Source of the DNA: Suillus spraguei
Taxonomy: Eukaryota; Basidiomycota; Agaricomycetes; Boletales; Suillaceae
Direction: 5' to 3'
DNA length: 64,000 nt
NCBI GenBank assembly: GCA_016800925.1
Contig: JABCPU010000261.1
Coordinates: 31,352 to 95,351 of the forward strand
Numbering within the stretch: the first letter of the stretch is position 1; each line of letters opens with the position of its first letter. Shown here in pieces: positions 24,050 to 33,371 of the stretch. Made by a program: the position numbers and the translations under genes. A model generated the notes under the pieces. The model did not search any database and was not told the origin of the DNA. It saw only the letters and a list, made by a program, of their open reading frames with translations.

Positions 24050-25074
24050 TCAGTTCCACTGTAAAAAATATCTTCGTCAGTACTGTAACGATCCCCAAAA
24101 GTGGTCAAACATACGAAAAATCTCTGGTGACGTTGCGCCCCAGCATTTTCAATCAATTCAATTTCCTCACCCGTCAACTGCGGAACGTTGGCTGTATCAA
24201 GATACTCTCTCATCCTATCCGCCTTGCTCGAGGTGCTGATAGATACTAGTATGTGAGCCGATGGCACAACATGCAGCACACCCAAAGCGAACGAAACTTA
24301 CGTCACGACCAAAACGCCATGCTGCTCTAACCACTTGTTGAGCACATGTCCAACTGACACGGGCTTTCCTCGAGTAGACTCAAGACGTGCCCGGATTTTC
24401 TCGATTACAGGATCCAAGGGTCCTCCTGGTGCGCGGAAAATTGGCGATAGGCCCCCGTAAGAGGACGTGATGATGTCGTGTTGTTTATGCAACGCAATTA
24501 CAGGTTGTAAGGACTTCCACACATACGGGTGAATCTCAAGCTTTCAGGGGTTGTCAAAAACAATACTGGACACTGATGTGATTTGGCTCACCTGGTTGAC
24601 AGAAGGCGGAAACTCAGCGCCCTCCAAGATCTCTTCTACATGTTTAATTTCGAAATTCGACACTCCAATAGACTTCGATAGTCCCTCCCTCTTGCACTCC
24701 TCCATCGACTTCCACACCTCCTTCAGGTGGCCTGCATGTTGGTCGGGCGAGTGCACAAGGTACAGATCTACGTACTCCAAACCCAGCTTCTTCAGCGATA
24801 CCTGCAGCGCGGTCTTGGCAGTCTGACCGGGCTGCAGAGGGCCGAGCTTAGTGGTGACGAAGAGTGCAGAGCGGGGCATGCCGGACGCCTTGATACCAGC
24901 GCCCAAGCTCTCTTCATTCCCGTACATCTGGGCACCATCGAGGTGCGTGAAACCGTTGGTAATGGCGGTTTCGACAGTGTTCTGTGCATCTTGTTTGAAC
25001 AGCGCCGTGCCGGTGCCAAATGCGATCCAGGGGACTTTATTGCCGTCGTTGAGAGTAAGTGCGGAAGTTGCCAT
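24050..25074 (-). CDS. aldo/keto reductase
   Basis: Several exons beginning MATSALTLNDGNKVPWIAFGTGTALFKQDAQNTVETAITNGFTHLDGAQMYGNEESLGAGIKAS. The AKR signatures are clear: GFTHLDGAQMYGNE (Asp and catalytic Tyr), FVTTKL (catalytic Lys), DLYLVHSPD (catalytic His) and GVSNFEIKHVEEIL. Then LEIHPYVWKSLQPVIALHKQHDIITSSYGGLSPI, VSVGHVLNKWLEQHGVLVVT/TSSKADRMREYLDTANVPQLTGEEIELIENAG and a last splice to FFWN-stop. The usual Asn-Gln after the SNF block is VNQ. Relatives reduce aldehydes and ketones with NADPH; the substrate is not predictable. The C-terminal end at 24050 depends on using the acceptor TTTTTTACAG; a longer read-through is the alternative. The TTG upstream of 25074 is not taken as start. 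Confidence 0.88.
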
Positions 25075-25854
25075 GACGTCTGTGTAAAGTGAAGGACAAG
25101 GCAAGAGGAGATATGGGAAAGACTAGTGATGACACTTATACCTTCAGAGGGGCGCCGCGTGTATTTATCTATTGCACGTGGATGGAACTTCGCATAGTTT
25201 GACGGCGGCCCACCAGGTCATGGTGCCAGTCTCCTATCTAATGCTTAGATTACTAAGCTTTTTTGGATCGAACCTTGATAGGCACATAACTATCTTTATA
25301 CCTGCAGGCTCCAACAAATATGCATTCCCGCCATCTGCCTTCAACTGAGATCCGTAGAGAGAGGTGGAAAAGAAGGCTGCAAGAGAGGTAGTAAGATAAT
25401 AAGCAGGAAGAGACCATGGTAGAGCTACCGTTTGGCTGGTCAGCATTGACTTTTTCTTCGATGATCGACCGTATGTGAGGTGAGAAGAAAAAGACATGCA
25501 GCACATTGTTGGGCGCGTGGTTCAGGGAGAGGTCCTTGCTGAAAGATTGTCACTGGGTGACCATCCGTAGGCTCAAATAATGCGGAATAAACGAGAATAG
25601 AATAAAAAACCCATTTAAGGAAGTCGTGCCGCGATGCCGCTGTTCATTTGGGAAGAATTTGCAAAACATTACTATTAGTATCGTGCTCACATGTGTAAGC
25701 ATTTTTAGTCACGTGCATCACAGAGACACCGAACACCTCAGTAGGGCATAATTAAAGTATATAGCAGCGGAGAATTCAAAGTACAAAACAAGAAACGAGA
25801 TGTCCATATATCGTGCGTGACATTTCCCAATCAAATCTGTCTCTACATATTCAT
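25075..25854. other. spacer: aldo/keto reductase promoter and 3' flank of the alpha-kinase relic
   Basis: 780 bp. A minus-strand open stretch at 25234-25506 has no domain, signal or splice partner that I can recognise. The rest is AT-rich and non-coding in appearance. Confidence 0.35.
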
Positions 25855-28298
25855 TCACTGGCTAGCCTCTGGTTCCTCTGCCGATCCTGCTGGTAACCAT
25901 TCGAGTCCAAAGCCACTCCATGTACAATAATCGTTACAAACATGCTTTGTCTGGAATGTGCTGACTTCGACCTCTATATTGCCGTCACCAAATATGTCCT
26001 TGCCTTGGCTGACCAAACTAGAGTTCTTCAGTAAGTGCGTGCTTGTCTGAAATGGAGATCACATACGGGTGCGTCAGGACTTGAGGGTCTGTCAGAATCT
26101 CAGCATCACCTTGAATATAATATTTTAAAGCTAAAATCAATGTACAATATGAAAATGTGCGCACCCTGATAGTCCGATATGAAATCCAAACCACCAGTCT
26201 TGATGTACTGGATGTGCTGTGTACAAGCCAAAAAAGTGGCTATGTCATAGCCAAACTCATCCGCATCAAGCAACGGATTACAATCCATATTGTGAATATA
26301 TTTGATGAAGTTTCTACCATCATCATCACCAATTAGTTCCTCAAGCAGAAATCCAGCCAAAGGGAAACATCCTTTGGACTTCTGGTCAGGATCAGATGCC
26401 GCCTGACTGTATGACAGTGCGAGGCCTGCTTTAACAAAGCGCAACCAAGGGATTGTGAAGGGTGGAGGGTCAGTTGAGCGGGCAATGCATTGATCAATGT
26501 AGTCGTATGCAAACTCTAGAAGTGGTCCCACCCTGTATAACATGTTTGCTTCTTGAAAGAGCTTTGGAAGTTCATCGGCCGCTGCATACCGCCTGATAAC
26601 ATACTTTCCAGGGGCCTTGCTGCTTCCTGGAGGGAAGATCTTGTGAAAAGGTTGCTTGACTGTGACTTTCTCACAGGGGCATGAGCCAAGTCCTGAATCT
26701 GGAGCTGCAAAGAGTGTCAGCCAACCGGGATGCGCTGTCTTGAATCCACCAGCACCCAGCATGTTGTCTGAGGATATATCGATGGTAAGTTGGCCATTAT
26801 AGCACACATCAGAGTCCAAGCAAAATGCATGGTACTGCAGCTTATCCAAAATCCCGGACAAGGGGTGCTTTGGGATAGGAAAGAAATGTATATTTTCGTT
26901 CTGTAAATTAAGAACTAGAACACAAATTAGTTTAGATATGATAGATGATGTTTTCTCCTACCTTGGTGGACGTCTAAGTCTGTGGTACCCCCAGGCTGTA
27001 AAACATGCCTCAAATGATCGCGATCAGGGGAGCAAAAGTTTGGTGCAGGTTTCTTGTGAGGAGGTGATGAAGGAAGACTGCTACTCGGAGTCTCAGATTG
27101 AAATGGCCTCTTTGAAGATGCTTCAGATGATGGAGTGACTGTGCTGTGAAACAGTGGTAAGGTGACGATTGACGAGGCAGTTGGTATGATGGTTGATGGA
27201 GGACCATGATGACAATTGAGATCTTCCTAAGTATGAGAGCGATTACATGTAAACATGAGATATTATATTAGACAGCAAAGTACGCACCTCTTCGATCTTA
27301 TCAAGCCATGATTCATAGTTGTTCCATTGAGCCATGGGTACAACGACAAACACCATAAACTGCCTTGTCTTGAATACCATAGCACGTGAACCTTTGCGAG
27401 TAGGATGCTGGCATTGCAAGTAAAAGTACAGCACATTTGCAGGGTGTGTTGCCAAATCGACCCAGGCGCCATCATGAACAATGAATTTGTCTTGCCACCA
27501 CAGAAAAATTGGTGCGAAAGCCTCAATCTTCAGTCCAATAGTATCAAGCGCAAGTGCAACAAGGCCAGGTGCGTTGATTCAGGCATCAATATCCTTCTTG
27601 CCCTCGCAGATGTTCTGAAAAGATATAAGTCAAAGATATGCTCCTAGTTAAATATGATGTACCCCAAACCCAACTCCACGACCGCCCTTCCTCTTGTTGC
27701 CACCCTCTCAAACTGCCGAAATATCTAAGCTGATGGTCTCTGTGGGAGGAATAGAGTATGTTTTCTTAGCCCAGTAATCTCGTTGCGCATCATACTGTGC
27801 ATGATTCACAGAGTAGCCGGGGAGCGGAGCAGTGCAGCCGGCAGACTGAGATTGCTGAGGATGGGAATTCTGATGCCAGCTGGATGGGATAACTACCTCG
27901 GGCCCTGTCCTCAGTGCAAGTGAATTGCGTCCATAGGATGTTTCAACCACAGGAGGCGCCTGTATGGATGCTGAGGCATTTCAACCGCTCAGCTAGAAGA
28001 GGGAAAGGTAGAACAAATACTGACAAGATCACTGTGCAGCATTGATGGACTGCTGAATATTCTGTGGGTCAGGAGAATGTCTGCATGCAGGTCTTACTCC
28101 GGTGGCAGCCTTGCACTGGTAGCGCTGGTAACATGCCCCACAAACAAAGCATTGGGGTTGCCCATGGACTAATGTGGCAATATAGAAGCAAGGTTGTCCC
28201 TTACAGATTTTGGCGGCACATGAGGGGCGTTGGTATAGACGGTCTTCTTGTGCAATAGCGTCTTCAGTGAATTGTGTAAATACCTCGAGAGACGCCAT
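25855..28298 (-). pseudogene. alpha-type protein kinase, apparently inactivated by two stop codons
   Basis: A large multi-exon gene. Exon 1 (ATG 28298) encodes a short cysteine-rich head, CAAKICKGQPCFYIATLVHGQPQCFVCGACYQRYQC. Middle exons give ETISLDISA...NICEGKKDIDA...INAPGLVALALDTIGLKIEAFAPIFLWWQDKFIVHDGAWVDL and a Ser/Pro linker. The alpha-kinase domain follows (LTIDISSDNMLGAGGFKTAHPGWL, EKVTVKQPF with the likely ATP Lys, FLLEELIG, TFLACTQHIQYIKTGGLDFISDYQG/DAEILTDPQVLTHP). The tail GDGNIEVEVSTFQTKHVCNDYC fits the zinc-binding C-terminus. Two in-frame TGA codons (27710-27708 and 27581-27579) break otherwise continuous family-like sequence. Alpha-kinases are expanded in mushrooms. Some damage could be assembly error, or the first stop could hide a poor GTTTGA donor. 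Confidence 0.7.
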
Positions 28299-29198
28299 GG
28301 AGAATGGGGAGAAGATACTGACGTTTAACAAATACCAGACAGCTTAAATACTTGGGAATGGAGACGCTAAGCTTTGTGTCAGAGAAATGGGCGATACTCA
28401 TCCAGTAGCTACAACTCACTGTAAGTCCTTGAGTCGCATGATAGCCTCATCCAAGTCTTGGACATTGCCTTTAGTGATGTGCCAGTCCAGCTTGAACTGG
28501 TGTACAGTCAGTTGCAGCATACATACTGCAATTGCTAGACTCACGCTGCAAGACCGGACACCATAAGAGCGGGGTCAAACACTGGATTTCCTGGTCATCA
28601 TGTCTGTCAATCATTTGTTTCCTTTAGGGACATTTGACATTTAGATCACATGTGTTGATCAGAACCGGGCAAGGATGGAAAGAATGACAATGGCTTACGT
28701 CCTGTTACTCATTGAATCCTTCCCTTGGCACGCAGATAAAGGGGAGTGTGTCTGAGGTGTGGGTCCTGGAATGGAAATATTGGAGGGTGCAAAGAAGGCA
28801 TTAATGAACCAGAGTTGAACTTCAGATATCCTAGGAACAAGTTCAGTAAGTCCCTGTCTAGAACACTCACCTTCATTGAGTCCCTGAGACTCCCGATAGT
28901 TAGCTTCACTGCTCTCGTCTTTTGGATATACCAGTTGGTATGGGTGGCTGCTGATTTGCAGAGTTGCGGAGCTGCAGAAGCGACTGCGGCAGCCCTCATG
29001 CAGATGCTGTACGGCATTTGAAGTAAGTACAACATGCTGAGTATACCGGGCTGGAACAGTATTTAACTGCACTCTGCAGCCCATGAAGGTGTCAACTATT
29101 CAATGCCTAATCAGCATAAACCCACCTGTATGTACCTACTATCTACACTGGCATCATGCATGCATCCAATTCTGACAACAGTTTTTCTAGCGCCACTA
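28299..29198. other. spacer between the alpha-kinase and integrase relics
   Basis: 900 bp. On the minus strand about 28500-28430 encodes QFKLDWHITKGNVQDLDEAIMRLKDLQ before a TGA or splice donor, which looks like real coding of unknown origin. Longer minus frames at 28695-29084 have no family resemblance. It probably mixes the alpha-kinase upstream region with the decayed 5' part of the integrase gene. Confidence 0.3.
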
Positions 29199-30994
29199 GA
29201 TGAGATCGCACCTCACATTATTCATCTGTGGAAGACATGCCAGACTGACCGGAACATTGTCTGCATCCTGCGGCAAAAGCATATTGATACAGAGTGCTAT
29301 GGTATTGGGTGCATAGACTTGTGTTAGGAAGCGGTAGTTATTACCATCTAACTGATCTCTTTAGGCTCACCAAGTTAAGAGAAATTCGGGAGGGCATGGG
29401 CCTCTGACGGACATGCCAGCAAGGTCATACCATAGAGTCTATCTGTGACACTATGATCGATCTCCGTCAGATGTATCTGAAAGCTGGAATCCGAGAGGTA
29501 ATTAGTCTCCTGTTTCATGAAAGGGATATCAGTGTTCCAAGGTTGTGTACCAGTTAACTCCTGCATTTGTTTGAGAACTGATTGATATTTGAATGAGTGT
29601 AGTATCTTCGTATTTTGTTGTCTATGAGCCTGAACTCGTCCGTGAATGTAAAGCTAGGTCCCTCAAGAGGAGGCACTTCTGGGTGGCTGGCGTGAATGAT
29701 CTATTTGCAGTCGACCAACACGACAAATAATTGAGATTCAGTCTTGGTCTCCATACTGGGATTGAACCGTTCTCTGGGCACATCATGTGGATTTGTGTGT
29801 GGAATTCTAACAGGAATCCCCAGCTCATTTTATCTTACTACCTCGATACAATCAAGGAACTTGGTCGTTCGTCCTTTATCTCATGTGAATTCACTGCCGC
29901 AAGACTAATGTTATACCATTGTAGATATGCTGTTGATCACTCAGAGTGATCCAGGTACCAAAAACTTCGGTATCGCCAATGCTCAAACTCTCCTTCGTCA
30001 GCACTATGATCCCGACCTTCAAGGAACACTGTAGCACTGCTGGATGCATTCCAAAAAAAATGACATGCCTGAAATTACTTGGTCTCAGTTACGATGTCGA
30101 TTCACCCCAGGCTTCAAGACATTACTTGATCATGGTGTCAATGAGGATTGGTATGATATCGGAAACACTCTTCAAAAGTTCGTGTCATCCTTGTGATGTG
30201 TGTGATAAATCTAATTTGGTGCATCTCAGTATGGTATTTTGCTGGGTTTTTATTCCTTGGCTGCAGCAAGAATTGGATGCATATCAGGACCACATCAATA
30301 ATACAGCCAAGAGACGTGATCATAACAAGGCAGGTACATTTAACATCAGTGGCATCATCTGACCTTCTATCAGATACTCCTGCATGGTGTCCCAAACCTC
30401 ATTTACGACTCCCCCAAAGACTTTAACGCATTAGATTTCAAGGTCATCATAGACCGTGATGGCGTGAATTGTGTCCGTGAACTTTACATCAAACCTTCTC
30501 ATCCTGTGTTCAACATTGTGCCACCCACACTTGGGAACTTTATTCAGGATTGCTATGGTCGAATGGCGAGCCCTGAGGTCACACGCTCAACTGTTTGGAT
30601 GGTTTATAGAAACTTACTGTCCGCCCTGCAACTTGTGGATAATGTACCACCCAGTTTATTACCAAACGAGGCTGATAAAGATAGCACATTGCCTTTACTT
30701 GAGGGCTGCTCTGATTTGCCCTTCTGGGAGGAGCCAAATGGCCCTTACTATATGGGCAGTGTGGGCGGTGGATTAGGCTTAGGTATGGAGTATTATTTCT
30801 GTTCAATTTGGCTACTCATTGATGTCCATGAAGATGCTTCCCATCACAGTGAGCTGGATGCTCTAGCTGATGCAGATGAACCCAATGTTCCACTGCCACA
30901 TGGTCCCATCGAACAATCAGACTTCAATCATACAGGGTTAGTAATTTGGGATTTCTCAGACAATGAAAGCATCGAAGCTGCAGATGAATGGTGA
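29199..30994 (+). pseudogene. transposon-derived integrase-core protein, decayed
   Basis: Pieces follow in order along the plus strand. A helix-turn-helix-like head is DEIAPHIIHLWKTCQTDRNIVCILRQKHIDTECYGIG, then LTKLREIREGMGL, GIREVISLLFHERDISVPR and VVYEPELVRECKARSLKRRHFWVAGVNDLFAVDQHDK, with a likely first catalytic Asp. GLHTGIEPFSGHIMWICVWNSNRNPQLILSYYLDTIKELG leads to ITQSDPGTKNFGIANAQTLLRQHYDPDLQGTL (second Asp; the expected GTEN reads GTKN). The tail has VFCWVFIPWLQQELDAYQDHINNTAKRRDHNK and ILLHGVPNLIYDSPKDFNALDFK, ending ...ADEW at 30994. In-frame stops occur at 29728-29730 and 30032-30034 (CAG to TAG type). This integrase-like family is very common in Agaricomycetes. I rate family identity as good and activity as lost. 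Confidence 0.65.
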
Positions 30995-31208
30995 AGCGTC
31001 TTATACTTTGATTAGATCAAGTCACCTGGACTGGTATTAGTTTGCTTTGTATCTTGGCGCTTTGTTATCTGGGTTTGAATTGAATATTAGCCTGAACGAT
31101 ATCATGGTGTTAGGAGTCCTTTAGAAGCTCGTGCCATAAATGGGATTTCACGTGACCAAAATGCTTACAAATGTGAGCATGGTTGTCTGACATTCCATAT
31201 ATTAGTTA

Positions 31209-31918
31209 CTATTGGTTACCACTTGCTCGCGCACACCACATTTCGTGCATCCCTCAAAAACAACACTTTTCCTACTACAAAATGTTCAAACTACTACATC
31301 TATTTTAAATAATAATACACAAGAACGTCTTATGAGCTTAGACAGATGCATTTGGACAAGAAACAAGAGAGATAAATGTTTGGTTGTGACAAAGGCTTTT
31401 GTCACTTCCATTGTCACCTGCCATCCACTGCTGCAGCGGAGTTTTAACTCAATGTGTTAGTGGCAACACGTCTACTCACTGCACAGATGGTGCGCACTTG
31501 AGTTGGTGGGAAGCAGAAAGGTTCCCGAAATCCCACAAAAGAAGCTCGCATTCAGGCTGCCATCTGTGATACCTTGACTGGTGTTCATGCCAGTTTTCGC
31601 AGTGCTGCCATAGCTCACAATGTAAGCACTCCCTCAACAATTTTGTTGCAACTTAACAACCACCCCTGTCATATCACAGCCATTGCTGTCTGGGCATCCT
31701 AATAGTCACAGTTCATATTACTCCAGCACTCTGCAATACATATTCAATTAGATTACTACATACTAGCTACTGGTACACTCGTATATATCTTCCTAATGTC
31801 TAATCCGCAGTGTGTCGAGTGGACTGCAAAATCGGCCAGTGTGACTACACCATGACTTTCCATTACAATTATGTGACTGCACGAAATGTGGTGTGCACGA
31901 GCAAGTGGTAACCAATAG
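31209..31918. mobile_element. element A: 710 bp non-autonomous TA-inserting element nested in element B
   Basis: About 41 bp terminal inverted repeats (CTATTGGTTACCACTTGCTC...) at 31209 and, inverted, ending at 31918, with roughly one mismatch between arms. TA duplications sit at 31207-31208 and 31919-31920. The insertion lies inside the left TIR of element B, at its internal TA. On the plus strand at about 31506-31623 it keeps a transposase N-terminal piece (GSRNPTKEARIQAAICDTLTGVHASFRSAAIAHN) matching the start of the element B transposase, so it is an internally deleted relative. The rest is non-coding. Confidence 0.8.
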
Positions 31919-32104
31919 TACCACTAGTTTGTGCACTCCCTACATCTCGTGCCAGGAAAGTCACGGTATCATCACACTAGCCGGTTTCAAAGGCCGTTCA
32001 GCACTAGACATTAATGAAGGTATACTGTATATACAAATCACTGGCTATATAGCAATCTAAAATATGTATTGTGAGCTGCCAGAGTAATATAAACCATTAT
32101 CATT

Positions 32105-33030
32105 ATTAAGATGCCTTGAGAACAATGGGCTTGCTATTGACACAACATTTCTTTGCCTCTGGAACGAATGTATTCTCAAACCAAGCTGCAAACAGTTCTG
32201 AATCTACCCAACCTGTCAGAGAGGTTGCAATGCTATATTTACTCGAATCAGTAGCATTCACAACTGGAATTTAGTTCAGAACTGACCCTCCGATGTCTTT
32301 AACATTTTGGTATTCAGTGTTAATGGGGCCATCAGCCAAAGTAAATGACGGAGGAATGGAATCGCCAGCTGCCCAAACACGTTCAATTATTGTGACCAGC
32401 TCTAAATTATCACTGTGAATACGATAGCGTTCTCGATTGCTTTTCGAGAAAATAAATTTTGAATTGTCTCCCTTTCGACCACCTCCCATTTGACACCCTT
32501 TCTCATCAACATTCCAGTTGTGTTCCAGTGGAATTCCTTCGTGCTTGTCATCCAAGGCCTTGCACATATCAAAATACTCCATGATCATTGACTCGTTGAA
32601 ATTTTGTGCACGCTTTGGATCCAGGCCTCGTGATTTCGCAACAGTGATATCTGCATGACGAGAAATGAAGCGGCAGACCTAATTCTTGCCAGGGTAAACA
32701 TTCACCATCTTGAATATTTGAGCATGGAGTTTTCAGTGATGGAGAGGGGTTGCAGAATCCAAGTTGTGATGGCACCAGTCCACCAAAACCCTTTCTTGGG
32801 ATTCACTGAGTAATTATCTCCGAGTGCTACAATTTCCTGGAGCATGATCTCACACAGTCTGTGGGGGTACCTAAAGAAACACTGAGTTACATCCAGGTCA
32901 AAATAACTAAGGGAGTGCTCTGGAAACTGGGATAAACACCATTCAAGGCATCATGGACAGCAGCTTGAATGTGAGCCTCTTTATCAGAATCTCTGGGACG
33001 TTCCCATGTCCCAGCAACTCGAGTGCGTGC
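32105..33030 (-). pseudogene. pogo-type DDE transposase remnant of element B
   Basis: Read on the minus strand: RPRDSDKEAHIQAAVHDALNGVYPSFQS (DNA-binding head), GFGGLVPSQLGFCN, then FISRHADITVAKSRGLDPKRAQNFNESMIMEYFDMCKALDDKHEGIPLEHNWNVDEKGCQMGGGRKGDNSKFIFSKSNRERYRIHSDNLELVTIIE. WNVDEKG holds the first catalytic Asp of DDE_1 transposases. SIATSLTGWVDSELFAAWFENTFVPEAKKCCVNSKPIVLKAS follows and the frame stops before the expected second catalytic Asp (usually DGH). An in-frame TAG replaces the Trp of the expected GKNW motif, and a stop follows GGSVLN. It is inactive by truncation and stops. Family assignment is from motif memory, not a search. Confidence 0.75.
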
Positions 33031-33341
33031 CATGATCCATCCTACTTGCCCATATACACGACTGGTAGCATGTTCGAGTTTGAAATTCTGCTATGGCAGT
33101 ACTGGCAGGTGACAGCGAGAGTGACACCAGCAGTGTCACCACTAAAAAAATATCTCTTTTGTTTCTTATTAGATTGGGTCCATTCAAGTTCGTAGGGCAT
33201 ATTATGATTTATTGATTCATATGTATGTATTAATTTGAAGATTAATAGTAGAAAAGTGTTGTTTTGAGCAGTGCACGTGATGTAGGGAGTGCACGAACTA
33301 GTGGTAGCTAATAGTATTTCCTTGACCCTCTTATAAACTCT

Positions 33342-33371
33342 AAATCTGTAAGGGGGCCCCCCCTTACAGAT
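33342..33371. repeat. near-perfect palindrome AATCTGTAAGGGGG/CCCCC...
   Basis: The arms AATCTGTAAGGGGG and CCCCCTTACAGATT face each other around two extra C bases, forming a hairpin of about 14 bp. It lies 27 bp beyond the right end of element B. It could be two abutting terminal ends of a further inactive element; this is inference. Confidence 0.6.

Larger units (their letters stand above)
31200..33314. mobile_element. element B: pogo/Tc1-like DNA transposon, interrupted by element A
   Basis: The terminal inverted repeats are about 41 bp. The right end read inward on the minus strand is CTATTAGCTACCACTAGTTC..., ending at 33314. The left end begins TATTAGTTA at 31200 and continues at 31921 as CCACTAGTTTGTGCACTCCC after element A is removed. 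The joined left arm matches the right arm with about three mismatches. TA dinucleotides flank both ends (31198-31199 and 33315-33316), the target duplication made by Tc1/mariner/pogo elements. The minus strand carries a broken DDE transposase (separate entry). Confidence 0.8.
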
